From the NCBI GenBank assembly GCA_039198225.1, contig JBCCTQ010000020.1, forward strand, positions 1-64,000: a DNA stretch of 64,000 nucleotides, given 5' to 3'. A program made the position numbers and the translations under genes. This document shows positions 10,536 through 18,449 of the stretch, one piece after another (within the stretch, counting starts at the first letter, position 1; every line of letters begins with the position of its first letter). Source of the stretch: JASJAR01 sp039198225. Its GTDB lineage: Bacteria > Pseudomonadota > Alphaproteobacteria > Rhodobacterales > Rhodobacteraceae. The notes beneath the pieces were generated by a model. It was not told the DNA's origin, searched no databases, and saw nothing but the letters and a program-made list of their open reading frames with translations.

Positions 10536-12526
10536 GCGCGCCATCGGGGCCGGAGGGCCTTCGCCGACGGCTATGCGTTTACAATGCGGGCTTCTTCAAG
10601 GAGGCCCGCATTCGTCGTATCTTGGAGCTTTCGGGCTTTGACGTCAGCTTTGGCATCCCCCGCGACGGCGACCTGATCGGAGTATGGGGCAATTCCCCGA
10701 CGGCGCCCCGGGGCGAAAAGGTTGCCGCGTTGTCGGATACGCCGATCCTCCGCGTCGAAGACCCCTTTCTCCGCTCTGTCCTCCCCGGCCGATCCGGAGA
10801 GCCGCCATTCGGGCTATTGCTTGACCAGACGGGAGTTCATTTCGACCCCGACACGCCGTCCGATCTGGAAACGCTCCTCTCCGAGACTGCGCTCGACGAC
10901 CCGGAGCTTTTGAACCGGGCGAACGCGGCCATCGACAGGCTCCGCTACTGGGATCTTTCGAAATATGCTTGTTGGGACCCAGAGGTAGCCGTGCCTCAGG
11001 CGGGCTACGTGCTGGTTATCGACCAAACCCGGGATGATGCGTCCTTGCCGCCCGGCGCCGATCTCATCTTTGACGCCATGCTCGACCGGGCACAGGCGGA
11101 AAATCCCGGCCGCGAGATCCTGATCCGGACCCATCCCGAGACCGCGCTTGGTCACCGCGGCGGGCATTACGGGCCGGACCGGATCGGCCCGAACGTGGCG
11201 CTTTCCACCGACCCGGTGAGCCCCCATCGGCTCTTGTCCAATGCCGCGGCGGTTTACACCGTCTCGTCGACGCTCGGTTTCGAGGCGATGCTTACCGGGC
11301 ACCGGCCGCGGGTCTTCGGCGGGCCGTTCTATGCCGGATGGGGCTTGAGCGAGGACGAAGATACCTTCCCCCGGCGAGGCCGCCCTCTCACACCGGCCCA
11401 GATCTTTGCCGCCGTGATGATCCTTTACCCGACCTGGTACGACCCCTTTCGCGACCGGCTCTGCCAGCTTGAAGACGTCATAGACATGCTGGCCGCCCGG
11501 GCCGTGGCGTGGCGTCAAGACCGGCGGGGATGGGTGATCACCAATATGAGTGCCTGGAAGCGGCCCCATCTCACCCGGATGTTCGGGATCTGGGGCCGGG
11601 TCGATTGCCGCACCAACACCGCAGCCGCCAAACGTCTCGCCGCGCGGACCCGGCGACCGTTGATGGTCTGGGCCAATGACGCGGGACCCCCCGCTGACAC
11701 GACAACTCGGATCGAAGACGGGTTTCTCCGCTCGCCGGGTCTCGGGGCGGCGCTCGTGCCGCCGTCGTCTTTGGGCCTCGACGATGAAGGGATCCACTTT
11801 GACCCTGGCGCACCGTCGCGACTGGAGCGGCTCATCGCCGAAAGCACATATCTGCCCCATAGCGAAATCGAACGGGCGGAGCGCCTAATGGCACGGATAA
11901 ATGCGCTTGGTTTGACAAAATACAACATTCAAGAGGATCTACCCACTTTGCCGGCACGGCGCCCCATGATCCTCGTGGTGGGCCAAGTCGAGGACGATGC
12001 GGCGGTCCTCAAAACCCGGGCGGACCGGTTTGGCAACGGGGATCTCTTGCGCGCAGCAAGGCAAGACAATCCCGAGGCAGCGATTGTCTTTAAGTCCCAT
12101 CCGGATGTGGAGGCGGGGCTCCGGCGCGGGAAAGTCGCCGATGCCGAGGAATTTGCCGATCTCATGCTCCGCGCTGGGAGCCCGGCCGCGCTCCTCGGAA
12201 AAGTCGACGAGGTTTGGACCCTCTCCTCGACCTTGGGCTTCGAGGCGCTGATCCGGGGCGTGAAGGTCACCTGTCTTGGCGCGCCCTTTTATGCTGGCTG
12301 GGGTCTGACGCGGGATCTCGGCCCGGTCCCGGGTCGGCGGCGGGCCCGCCCGAGCCTTGCTGGTCTCGCCCATGCCGCGCTCATCGGCTATCCCCGCTAT
12401 TTCGATCCGGTCACCGGCGCGCCCTGCCCCGCGGAAGTCGCCGTCGAGCGATTGGCGGAAGGGATCGGCTTTAAGCCACCGGGGGTCTTGGCGCGGCTCC
12501 AACGGCTCCGGGCCTGGATCCGATGA
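10532..12526 (+). CDS. kpsC: KpsC-like capsule polysaccharide glycosyltransferase, two-domain
   Basis: KpsC proteins extend the poly-Kdo linker on capsule lipid anchors with two glycosyltransferase domains. The duplication is visible within the 664 residues. In the first half there are RVEDPFLRSVLPG, IRTHPETALGHRGG and VSSTLGFEAMLTGHRPRVFG. In the second half there are RIEDGFLRSPGLGA, FKSHPDVEAGLRRG and LSSTLGFEALIRGVKVTCLG. FYAGWGL occurs in both. The TTG start overlaps the stop of the export lipoprotein. The gene ends only six bases before the convergent ribD stop, leaving almost no room for separate terminators. Confidence 0.9.
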   Translation: MSAPSGPEGLRRRLCVYNAGFFKEARIRRILELSGFDVSFGIPRDGDLIGVWGNSPTAPRGEKVAALSDTPILRVEDPFLRSVLPGRSGEPPFGLLLDQTGVHFDPDTPSDLETLLSETALDDPELLNRANAAIDRLRYWDLSKYACWDPEVAVPQAGYVLVIDQTRDDASLPPGADLIFDAMLDRAQAENPGREILIRTHPETALGHRGGHYGPDRIGPNVALSTDPVSPHRLLSNAAAVYTVSSTLGFEAMLTGHRPRVFGGPFYAGWGLSEDEDTFPRRGRPLTPAQIFAAVMILYPTWYDPFRDRLCQLEDVIDMLAARAVAWRQDRRGWVITNMSAWKRPHLTRMFGIWGRVDCRTNTAAAKRLAARTRRPLMVWANDAGPPADTTTRIEDGFLRSPGLGAALVPPSSLGLDDEGIHFDPGAPSRLERLIAESTYLPHSEIERAERLMARINALGLTKYNIQEDLPTLPARRPMILVVGQVEDDAAVLKTRADRFGNGDLLRAARQDNPEAAIVFKSHPDVEAGLRRGKVADAEEFADLMLRAGSPAALLGKVDEVWTLSSTLGFEALIRGVKVTCLGAPFYAGWGLTRDLGPVPGRRRARPSLAGLAHAALIGYPRYFDPVTGAPCPAEVAVERLAEGIGFKPPGVLARLQRLRAWIR

Positions 12527-12532
12527 GACACC

Positions 12533-13657
12533 TTACTCGGACTTGACCTCGGGCGGGTCGGTCCTTTCCCAGCGATGCAATACATCGCCGCCGATGGAGC
12601 GGATTTCGACGAGCCGAAATCGCGGCGTTTCGTCGAGGCGTTCGATCCCCATCGCACCGAGGCTCGGCCGCCCTTCGGCGCCGAGGGCGAGCCCGGCGGT
12701 AAAACCGATCAACACATCGACAAGCCCCGCGCCCAAAAGGGAAGCCGCCAGGGCACCGCCGCCTTCGCAAAAGACCCGAGTGAGGCCCGCCTCTCCAAGG
12801 GCGTCGAGCATAGGCCCGGGGTCGAGGTTACCGCCGGGGCCCACCGGCACCGGGATCAGCCGCGCCCCTGCCCAGCGCTCTTGGTCTGCCGGGTCGAGAT
12901 CCCCGGGCTCGGCCCCGTGGAGGAGCCAAAGCGGGCTTCCGACGCTGGCAAGGCTTTCGGCCGGGCCTAGCCGGAGATGGCGGGACGCCACGATGCGAAC
13001 CGGCTGATGCGCCAAGCCGAAACCGCGAACAGTGAGCGACGGGTCATCGGCCCGGGCCGTTCCGCCGCCCACCAAGACCGCGTCATGGCGCGCCCGTTCG
13101 CCGTGGACCAACCTGCGGGCGGCCGGCCCAGTGATCCATTGGCTTTCGCCCGTCGCCGTGGCGATCCGGCCGTCGAAAGACGCGGCGAGCTTTAAGGTCA
13201 CCATCGGACGCCCAGCGGTGATGCGCGTGAAAAATCCCCGATGGACCGCCTTTGCCTCCTCCTCGAAGACACCCGTCTCCACCGCGATCCCGGCCTCTCG
13301 GAGCATAGTCAGGCCGCGACCGGCCACCCTGGGGTCCGGATCACCGGCGGCCACGACCACGCGGCCAACGCCCGCCTCGATCAAGGCCGCCGCACAGGGC
13401 GGGGTCTTTCCGTGATGGGCGCAAGGCTCGAGCGAGACATAGGCGGTCGCGCCCTTCGCGGCCGGGCCCGCCCGGTCAAGGGCAATGCGTTCGGCATGGG
13501 GCCGACCGCCTGGCCCCGTAGAACCCCGAGCAAGGATCCGTCCGTCTTTGACAAGAACGCAGCCCACAGCCGGGTTCGGCCAAACCGTCCCGAGCCCCCG
13601 GGCGCCAAGGGAGATTGCGAGGGCCATAAAACGGCCGTCGCGCGCCGCTTGGGTCAC
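12533..13657 (-). CDS. ribD: Bifunctional diaminohydroxyphosphoribosylaminopyrimidine deaminase / uracil reductase
   Basis: RibD catalyses the second and third steps of riboflavin synthesis. The N-terminal cytidine-deaminase-like domain shows the zinc site GGRPHAERIAL and SLEPCAHHGKTPPCAAAL. The C-terminal reductase domain shows TLKLAASFDGRIATATGESQWITG, read here as segments TLKLAASFDG and SQWITG, and VFCEGGGALAASLL. The GTG start lies five bases after the nrdR stop, so the two genes form an operon. In many relatives ribE follows directly; here three capsule genes on the other strand intervene. The length of 374 residues is normal. Confidence 0.95.
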   Translation of the reverse strand: MTQAARDGRFMALAISLGARGLGTVWPNPAVGCVLVKDGRILARGSTGPGGRPHAERIALDRAGPAAKGATAYVSLEPCAHHGKTPPCAAALIEAGVGRVVVAAGDPDPRVAGRGLTMLREAGIAVETGVFEEEAKAVHRGFFTRITAGRPMVTLKLAASFDGRIATATGESQWITGPAARRLVHGERARHDAVLVGGGTARADDPSLTVRGFGLAHQPVRIVASRHLRLGPAESLASVGSPLWLLHGAEPGDLDPADQERWAGARLIPVPVGPGGNLDPGPMLDALGEAGLTRVFCEGGGALAASLLGAGLVDVLIGFTAGLALGAEGRPSLGAMGIERLDETPRFRLVEIRSIGGDVLHRWERTDPPEVKSE

Positions 13658-13662
13658 CGGGC

Positions 13663-14136
13663 CTAGTCTTCGTCGTCGGAGGTTTCGGCGGGGCGGAGTT
13701 CGCTGACGAATTTGTCGAAATCGTCAGCCGCCTGGAAATTCTTGTAAACGCTGGCAAAGCGCACATAGGCGACGGTATCGATCCGGGCGAGGGTCTCCAT
13801 GACAATCTCTCCGATCGTGGTCGAGGGGATATCGGTCTCGCCCATGGATTCGAGGCGCCGGACGATGCCCGAAAGCATCTGATCGATCCGTTCGGGCTCG
13901 ATGGGCCGCTTTTGGAGCGCGATGCGGACCGAGCGCTCGAGTTTACCGCGGTCAAAATCCTCGCGCCGACCGTTTGATTTTATAACGACCAGATCACGGA
14001 GCTGGACCCGCTCATAGGTGGTAAATCGCCCGCCGCAGGATGGGCAAAACCGCCGCCGCCGGATCGCCACATGGTCTTCGGCTGGCCGGGAATCTTTCAC
14101 CTGAGTGTCGGTGTTGCCGCAAAACGGACAGCGCAT
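13663..14136 (-). CDS. nrdR: Transcriptional repressor NrdR
   Basis: NrdR senses ATP and dATP through an ATP-cone and represses ribonucleotide reductase genes. The 157-residue protein starts with the zinc ribbon MRCPFCGNTDTQVKDSRP and FCPSCGGRFTTYER. An ATP-cone follows (VVIKSNGRREDFDRGKLERS). The nrdR-ribD pairing is widespread. The region upstream also holds the divergent dodecin gene. ACTATAT about 40 bp upstream resembles half of an NrdR box, but I do not call it a site. Confidence 0.96.
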   Translation of the reverse strand: MRCPFCGNTDTQVKDSRPAEDHVAIRRRRFCPSCGGRFTTYERVQLRDLVVIKSNGRREDFDRGKLERSVRIALQKRPIEPERIDQMLSGIVRRLESMGETDIPSTTIGEIVMETLARIDTVAYVRFASVYKNFQAADDFDKFVSELRPAETSDDED

Positions 14137-14293
14137 CGCCCGGCTTTCCTTCCTGTCTTGGGGGTCGCCCCACTATATCCCCATCATCATAGGAGGCCAT
14201 ACTAGGATTGGATAGGCCTTACAACTGGCCGCAATATGCTGTGTGTTCAGGGCCACAAGCGCCGCGGCGAAGGCGCCATTCGAGGGCTGGGAC

Positions 14294-14327
14294 GCCTCCG
14301 GCGGGCGTATTTTGAAAGAGATGAAGG
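14294..14327 (+). repeat. Dispersed intergenic repeat, copy 1
   Basis: This 34-bp stretch reads GCCTCCGGCGGGCGTATTTT and continues to AGATGAAGG. It matches five other places in the window (23205, 34072, 50307, 53765 and 55312). It lies 40 bp upstream of the dodecin start. CCTCCGG gives it weak self-complementarity. Similar elements are, from memory, frequent in Rhodobacteraceae genomes; their function is unknown. Confidence 0.7.
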
Positions 14328-14369
14328 CCTGTTAGGCTGCCCCATCACACCAAAGCGAGAGGACACCCC

Positions 14370-14588
14370 ATGACAATCGCCCGCGTCACCGAGATATCGG
14401 CCACATCCCCTGTGAGCTTTGATGATGCCACAAAACGCGGCGTCGAGCGCGCTGCCAAAACGCTCCGGAATGTGACATCCGCCTGGGTCAAAGAGCAATC
14501 GGTTAGCGTGTCCAACGGGGAGATCGTCCATTTCCAGGTCAATCTCATGGTCACCTTCGTCCTCGACGACGCCGCCACCCCCACCTGA
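14370..14588 (+). CDS. Dodecin, flavin-storage protein
   Basis: Dodecins are small dodecameric proteins that bind flavins in pairs, buffer free flavin and protect against its photoreactivity. The 72 residues fit the family closely: VTEISATSPVSFDDA, GVERAAKTLRNVTSAWVKEQ, VNLMVTFVLDD. The flavin-stacking Trp is at about residue 39. The ATG follows GCGAGAGG. It is transcribed divergently from nrdR-ribD, so a flavin-binding protein sits beside the riboflavin genes. The functional link is inferred from position. Confidence 0.93.
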   Translation: MTIARVTEISATSPVSFDDATKRGVERAAKTLRNVTSAWVKEQSVSVSNGEIVHFQVNLMVTFVLDDAATPT

Positions 14589-14592
14589 CGGC

Positions 14593-14994
14593 CTAGCCCA
14601 TCATGACCGCCACCTCCCGGCGGTGAGGGCGGGTCCGGTGCTCAAAGAGATAGATCCCCTGCCAGGTCCCGAGCGCCAGGCGGCCGTCTGCCACCGGGAT
14701 CTGAAGGCTAACCGGCAAGAGGGCCGCCTTGATATGGGCCGGCATATCATCGGGGCCTTCGAACCGGTGGACGAGATAATCCATGGCCGGATCGTCGGCG
14801 GGCGGCACCAGCCGGCTGAAATAGGCTTGAAGGTCGCGGCGCACATCCGGGTCTGCGTTCTCCTGGATGAGGAGCGAGCACGATGTGTGGCGAACAAAGA
14901 CCGTCATCACTCCGTTCCCCGAGGCCAGCGCCGTGACCCGGTTCGTGAATTCGTAGAGCCCCGGCCCACTGGTCTCGATCTCAAGAATATCCAT
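14593..14994 (-). CDS. YjbQ family protein (secondary thiamine-phosphate synthase-like)
   Basis: Members of this family (UPF0047/YjbQ) have weak thiamine-phosphate synthase activity in vitro; their main role is unsettled. The 133 residues show NGVMTVFVRHTSCSLLIQEN, DYLVHRFEG, MPAHIKAALLP and LGTWQGIYLFEHR, with conserved His and Cys. The frame is open far upstream, but the ATG at 14994 gives the family's usual N-terminus, MDILEIETSGPGLYEFT. It overlaps the end of the DHFR-like gene upstream by 14 bp, consistent with an operon. The gene ends four bases from the convergent dodecin stop. Confidence 0.9.
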   Translation of the reverse strand: MDILEIETSGPGLYEFTNRVTALASGNGVMTVFVRHTSCSLLIQENADPDVRRDLQAYFSRLVPPADDPAMDYLVHRFEGPDDMPAHIKAALLPVSLQIPVADGRLALGTWQGIYLFEHRTRPHRREVAVMMG

Positions 14995-15538
14995 CGGGTC
15001 TTCCGTAAACGAGGTAGCGCGTCCCGCCCGCATTGAGCCGGTCTTCGGACAAAAGGGCCAGGCCCAGACGGGCGATTGCGGTTTCCGGATCTTCACCGCG
15101 GCTATCTGAAAAGATCGGGAGCCCCTCGCCGAAGCGCAGAGGTTCCACCGTGAGATGGACCCGGTCAATAGCGCCTCTGGCCCTGAACCAATCGTGGACC
15201 CGGGTACCCCCGAGGATGATCCCGGCGCGGAAGGGCGCGACATGGCCAACGAGCGATGGAAGATCGGCCGGGCGCGTTTCTTTTGGGTCAAGCCAAAGCT
15301 GGGTCGGCCGCTGCCATCCGGCGATCTGGGTCGAAAAAACGATGCGGCGGCGCTCGGGACGGTCCGCGGCAAGGTGGGTGCCCCGCCCCATCACCGCCCA
15401 ATCGGCGGCCTCGACATCGGCGAAAAACATCGCCTGCTCTTCGGCGCTAGCCCAGGCCTGGGGCGGCTCGTCGGGGCTCGGGGCGATGTAGCCGTCGCTG
15501 CTGGCCACGACGGTCAATGTCATATGCGGGCGGCGCAC
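14981..15538 (-). CDS. Dihydrofolate reductase / RibD C-terminal family protein
   Basis: A stand-alone reductase-domain protein of 185 residues with the fold of DHFR and the RibD C-terminal domain. Supporting segments are LTVVASSDGYIAPSP, WAVMGRGTHLA, RAGIILGGTRVHDWFR and RVHLTVEPLRFGEGLPIF. The substrate cannot be told from sequence, though NADPH is the likely cofactor. I chose the GTG at 15538 because AAAGAGG lies eight bases upstream; the ATG at 15523 (MTLTVVASSDG) is the alternative. It follows the SRPBCC gene by about 30 bp and overlaps the YjbQ gene. Confidence 0.8.
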   Translation of the reverse strand: MRRPHMTLTVVASSDGYIAPSPDEPPQAWASAEEQAMFFADVEAADWAVMGRGTHLAADRPERRRIVFSTQIAGWQRPTQLWLDPKETRPADLPSLVGHVAPFRAGIILGGTRVHDWFRARGAIDRVHLTVEPLRFGEGLPIFSDSRGEDPETAIARLGLALLSEDRLNAGGTRYLVYGRPDGYS

Positions 15539-15570
15539 CGCCCGCGCCTCTTTGTCATCAATGATGGGGT

Positions 15571-16101
15571 CTAGCTCTCGACCAGCGCTTTGAGATTTTG
15601 GAGGCCCTGCTCGTAGTCGGCCCCCACCCAATTGTCCATCATTAGCCCCATCCAGCGGCCCATGGGTCCGGAACCCATATCCGCCTCGAGATCCCAGGTC
15701 ACCCGGGTCGCGCCACCGGAAGCTTCCAAAAGAAACGCCGCCTTTGCCGTGCCCATATCCCCGAAATCGAGGGCGGTTTCGACCCGGCGGTCTGCTTCGG
15801 AAAGGGTGATCTCCTGACTTCCATCCCCGACTTGGGGATTCTCCGACGTCCAGGCCATGGCCGCCCCCACCCCTTCTTCGGGGCCGCTATAGTCGACGGC
15901 CATATCCGGGTCGCGCCCGGCCCAAGGCGACCAAACCTGCCCGGCTTTGAGCGAGTTCACATGGGGAAAGATCTCTTCGGCGGGGGCATTGATTTCGATG
16001 CTCCGCGCCACGGTCACGGTTTGCGGCAAGAGCGCGCCGCCGGCAAAAAAGACGATTGCCAAGACTGCAACGATACCGATCAGCCATTTCAAAATGCGCA
16101 T
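15571..16101 (-). CDS. SRPBCC family protein with N-terminal membrane anchor
   Basis: The 176-residue protein starts with one transmembrane helix (MRILKWLIGIVAVLAIVFF) and then has a START/polyketide-cyclase-like fold. Typical features are TVTVARSIEINAPAEEIFPHVNSL at the start of the domain (here cited as ARSIEINAPAEEIFPHV), VWSPWAGRDPDM, and a C-terminal helix GLMMDNWVGADYEQGLQNLK. Such domains bind hydrophobic ligands; the ligand here is unknown. The ATG at 16101 has GGAGGA upstream, so the longer open frame is not used. Confidence 0.85.
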   Translation of the reverse strand: MRILKWLIGIVAVLAIVFFAGGALLPQTVTVARSIEINAPAEEIFPHVNSLKAGQVWSPWAGRDPDMAVDYSGPEEGVGAAMAWTSENPQVGDGSQEITLSEADRRVETALDFGDMGTAKAAFLLEASGGATRVTWDLEADMGSGPMGRWMGLMMDNWVGADYEQGLQNLKALVES

Positions 16102-16164
16102 GGATTTGTCCTCCGGTTGCCCGGGAAGGCTACCGGAGAGCGGTTCATCCGCCAAGGGAGCGGC

Positions 16165-16713
16165 CTAGATCGTACTGTTGCCCGCGCCGCAAGAGGCAAC
16201 AGTTGCAGTCGGTGCGCCGGTCTGAAACCCGATGAAATTTGCAAACTCCGTCAGTGCAAATTCCCAATCCACAACCATTTGCTCGAAAGCGCCCAGCGAC
16301 ATCTCCGGATCGGCAGAAACATAATGGTCGATATGCGGATCGCAGTCGGCGTCGGCAAAGGCGCGGCCCACCACCTGTCCGCGGTTCCATTCGTTGATCT
16401 GCTCAAGGTCAAACCCGTTGTCGAGGTCAAACCAGGTCGAAAACAAAAGGCCAGGGCAGACATCTTCGCCGTCACACCAAAAGAAGGTGATGTCGAAGGT
16501 GTAGCCCCCGACCCCGCTGAGAATGACTGGACGGTCCTGGTCATCGCGTATGAGTTTGGCGCGGTAGCCAAGGTCACGCAAAGTCAGCGCAACGGCGGCG
16601 GGTCGATCAACGGCCACAATCGGCGCGACGGTTTCGGCCGTGGCTGGACCGGTTTGAAACGCGGCTAGGCTGGCGGACAAGCCGCCCATTAGGCGAACGG
16701 GCGCTGAAAACAT
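16165..16713 (-). CDS. Exported YbjN-domain protein
   Basis: The 182-residue protein has a signal-peptide-like start (LMGGLSASLAAFQTG, cleaved near ATAE). It then has a YbjN-type domain: AVALTLRDLGYRAKL, YTFDITFFWCDGEDVC and GFDLEQINEWNRGQVVGRA. The INEWN motif and the paired Trp-Cys segment are typical. YbjN proteins resemble type III secretion chaperones, and their role in alphaproteobacteria is not established. AAGGACG precedes the ATG. Several cysteines in the exported part could form disulphides. Confidence 0.85.
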   Translation of the reverse strand: MFSAPVRLMGGLSASLAAFQTGPATAETVAPIVAVDRPAAVALTLRDLGYRAKLIRDDQDRPVILSGVGGYTFDITFFWCDGEDVCPGLLFSTWFDLDNGFDLEQINEWNRGQVVGRAFADADCDPHIDHYVSADPEMSLGAFEQMVVDWEFALTEFANFIGFQTGAPTATVASCGAGNSTI

Positions 16714-16928
16714 GACGCGTCCTTTTACTCAATACACACGCCAGAAGATCTAGCATCGAAAGCCATTTGGACGAAATCGGGCCCCGTTTGGCCAGGTTTC
16801 GAGGTCGCGAGTGTTGCCCGCAAAAGGTAAGTAAGATGAAATCGAGCGTTTTATGGCCCGTCTGGCATCAGATGGATGTCTGATCGGGATTTCGTCAAAG
16901 CCAGATTTGAAAACTCAAAGGCGCACGC

Positions 16929-17201
16929 TCAGCGGAAGATCCCGTCACCCTGTTCGTCGATCATCTGCTTTGCTTTGGCGATGGAAACTTGGTCGGCCTG
17001 GTCGCGGCTGTCGAGGACATCCGCCCGGATCAGATGGTGGGTTTTGGCCTCGCCATCGATCTCTTTCTCAATCCGGGCGCCGATCCGGAACCGATTGCCT
17101 TCTGGCGCCGGCGCCGCAGTGATCCGAAAGCCTTCATACTCGACCGTTTCGGCCTCGGGCGCAACTCCGCCACCGCCGAACAGTTTTGAAAAGAGCGACA
17201 T
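16929..17201 (-). CDS. HlyU family protein
   Basis: A 90-residue protein of the HlyU family (PF10115). It shows the usual N-terminus MSLFSKLFGGGG, then VEYEGFRITAAPAPEGNRFRIGARI and KTHHLIRADVLDSRDQA, of which the last is the most characteristic. Some database members are called transcriptional activators, but the alphaproteobacterial proteins lack a visible DNA-binding motif and their function is unknown. AGGAGGGGG lies just before the ATG. It stands alone between two gaps. Confidence 0.85.
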   Translation of the reverse strand: MSLFSKLFGGGGVAPEAETVEYEGFRITAAPAPEGNRFRIGARIEKEIDGEAKTHHLIRADVLDSRDQADQVSIAKAKQMIDEQGDGIFR

Positions 17202-17286
17202 GTCCCCCTCCTAGAACTGGCACGACCATAAGGGAGGAGCGCGCGTGCATACCAGTGGTTTTGTCGCCCGCGCCCTCGAGACGGGC

Positions 17287-18045
17287 TTAGAATAAAAACG
17301 CCCCGATCGCTGCTCCCAAGATAAGGAGAGCCACAACCAATAACGGCGGGACGCTCGTGGTGACTTCTTTTCGGTCCTTCGTCACCCAGAAGTTCCCGCT
17401 TTCGTAGTTCTTCGTCCAACGCTTGTAGTCGCGCGGGAAATCAAAATCGTCGGTGTAATCGTCGACATCGAGGAAAACGGCCTGCGCCGCACCATCGTCC
17501 TTGAGGTGCGATTTGAGCGTCCGGTAAAGGCCCCACCCGCTCGGCTGGGGTGTTTTCTTGCTGTGGAGCGCGTCGACTTCGGCCAGCGCGTTTTCGATGA
17601 TGCCATGGCTTTCGGCCCCAAAGCGGAGCGCGAAGATCTCTCCGTAGGCGCATTCGGTGAACCGGCTCGGCCCCTTTCTCCCGATGAAAATGATGAGGCC
17701 TGGCAATTCGAGATCGACCAATTGAAGTGCGGTCGAGGACCACCACACATCCGCAAAAGCAAGTGTGGTCCATCCATCCGCGTTCCATTCCTCGCGCGAG
17801 CTGAGAAATTTCGAGGAGGGTGCCGCATCGGGATTGTCGGAAAACACCACCTGCCGCGTATCAGACGCCGCAGGCACCTTTTCTCGCGTCACAAACGTAA
17901 TATCGTCCGTTCCGAGCTTGCGAAACCGATCTATCGTGTCGCTCAAGAGAGGCCGCCCGCCTACAGGCGCCATGAATTTCGGACCGCCAAGGTGGTTGTT
18001 CCACCGCTTCATTGCTCCGGCACCGAGCAATATCAGTTTGCTCAT
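17287..18045 (-). CDS. Nucleotidyltransferase-like protein with C-terminal membrane anchor
   Basis: Residues 1-55 (KLILLGAGAMKRWNN and GPKFMAPVGGRPLL) follow the sugar-nucleotidyltransferase pattern of a glycine-rich loop and then PKxLxPVxGxPLL. FADVWWSSTAL is a plausible metal-binding Asp segment. The middle part has SGWGLYRTLKSHL. The last 20 residues (PPLLVVALLILGAAIGAFLF) form a single transmembrane helix at the very end, so the protein is probably tail-anchored. Tail anchors are unusual for this enzyme class. I chose the ATG at 18045; a GTG at 18063 is possible. The substrate is unknown and there are no sugar-pathway neighbours. Confidence 0.65.
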   Translation of the reverse strand: MSKLILLGAGAMKRWNNHLGGPKFMAPVGGRPLLSDTIDRFRKLGTDDITFVTREKVPAASDTRQVVFSDNPDAAPSSKFLSSREEWNADGWTTLAFADVWWSSTALQLVDLELPGLIIFIGRKGPSRFTECAYGEIFALRFGAESHGIIENALAEVDALHSKKTPQPSGWGLYRTLKSHLKDDGAAQAVFLDVDDYTDDFDFPRDYKRWTKNYESGNFWVTKDRKEVTTSVPPLLVVALLILGAAIGAFLF

Positions 18046-18063
18046 GCTAATATACGCCCTCAC

Positions 18064-18449
18064 CCACCGGTTCTCTACTCAAACGATGACTCGACGGTCA
18101 AGGTTTCCGAACCGAATCCTCGACCATGTGATCAAAAATGACCGGGAAGAGACGGATCAGGACCGTGGCTGGTGTGCGTTTCCGTGCAAAGCCCAGGGCG
18201 TCAGCGGGGCGATTGGCCGATTTGTCAGCGGAGTTGAAATTGGAACCGCGATGCCCAGCCCGAAACTAATGCACGAAGAAACTCGGGTGAATACGCTATG
18301 CCGGGGCGTTTTCCAACCGAAGAACTTTGCGCTGAAAGCTAGACAATCTATCACTCAACAGGGTCGGCACGAGAACCAAAATTAGGTGTTGTTGAGTGGG
18401 GCAGCACTAAGACAGCGACACTGCTTTAGATCGAAACCGCTGGCTGAAT
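18064..18449. other. Stretch without recognised gene
   Basis: About 390 bp between the tail-anchored nucleotidyltransferase gene and a hypothetical gene, both on the minus strand. A plus-strand frame is open to 18385, but it lacks a ribosome-binding site and resembles nothing known. Base composition is lower in GC than in the neighbours. No repeat, RNA or transposase remnant could be identified. Confidence 0.4.

Noticed and set aside
14170..14185. NrdR box upstream of nrdR (ACTATAT)
   Set aside because: Only half of the palindromic box is present and no second box at the usual spacing is visible.
18064..18385. Plus-strand frame ending at 18385 as a transposase remnant
   Set aside because: No transposase motif, terminal repeats or target duplication could be seen.
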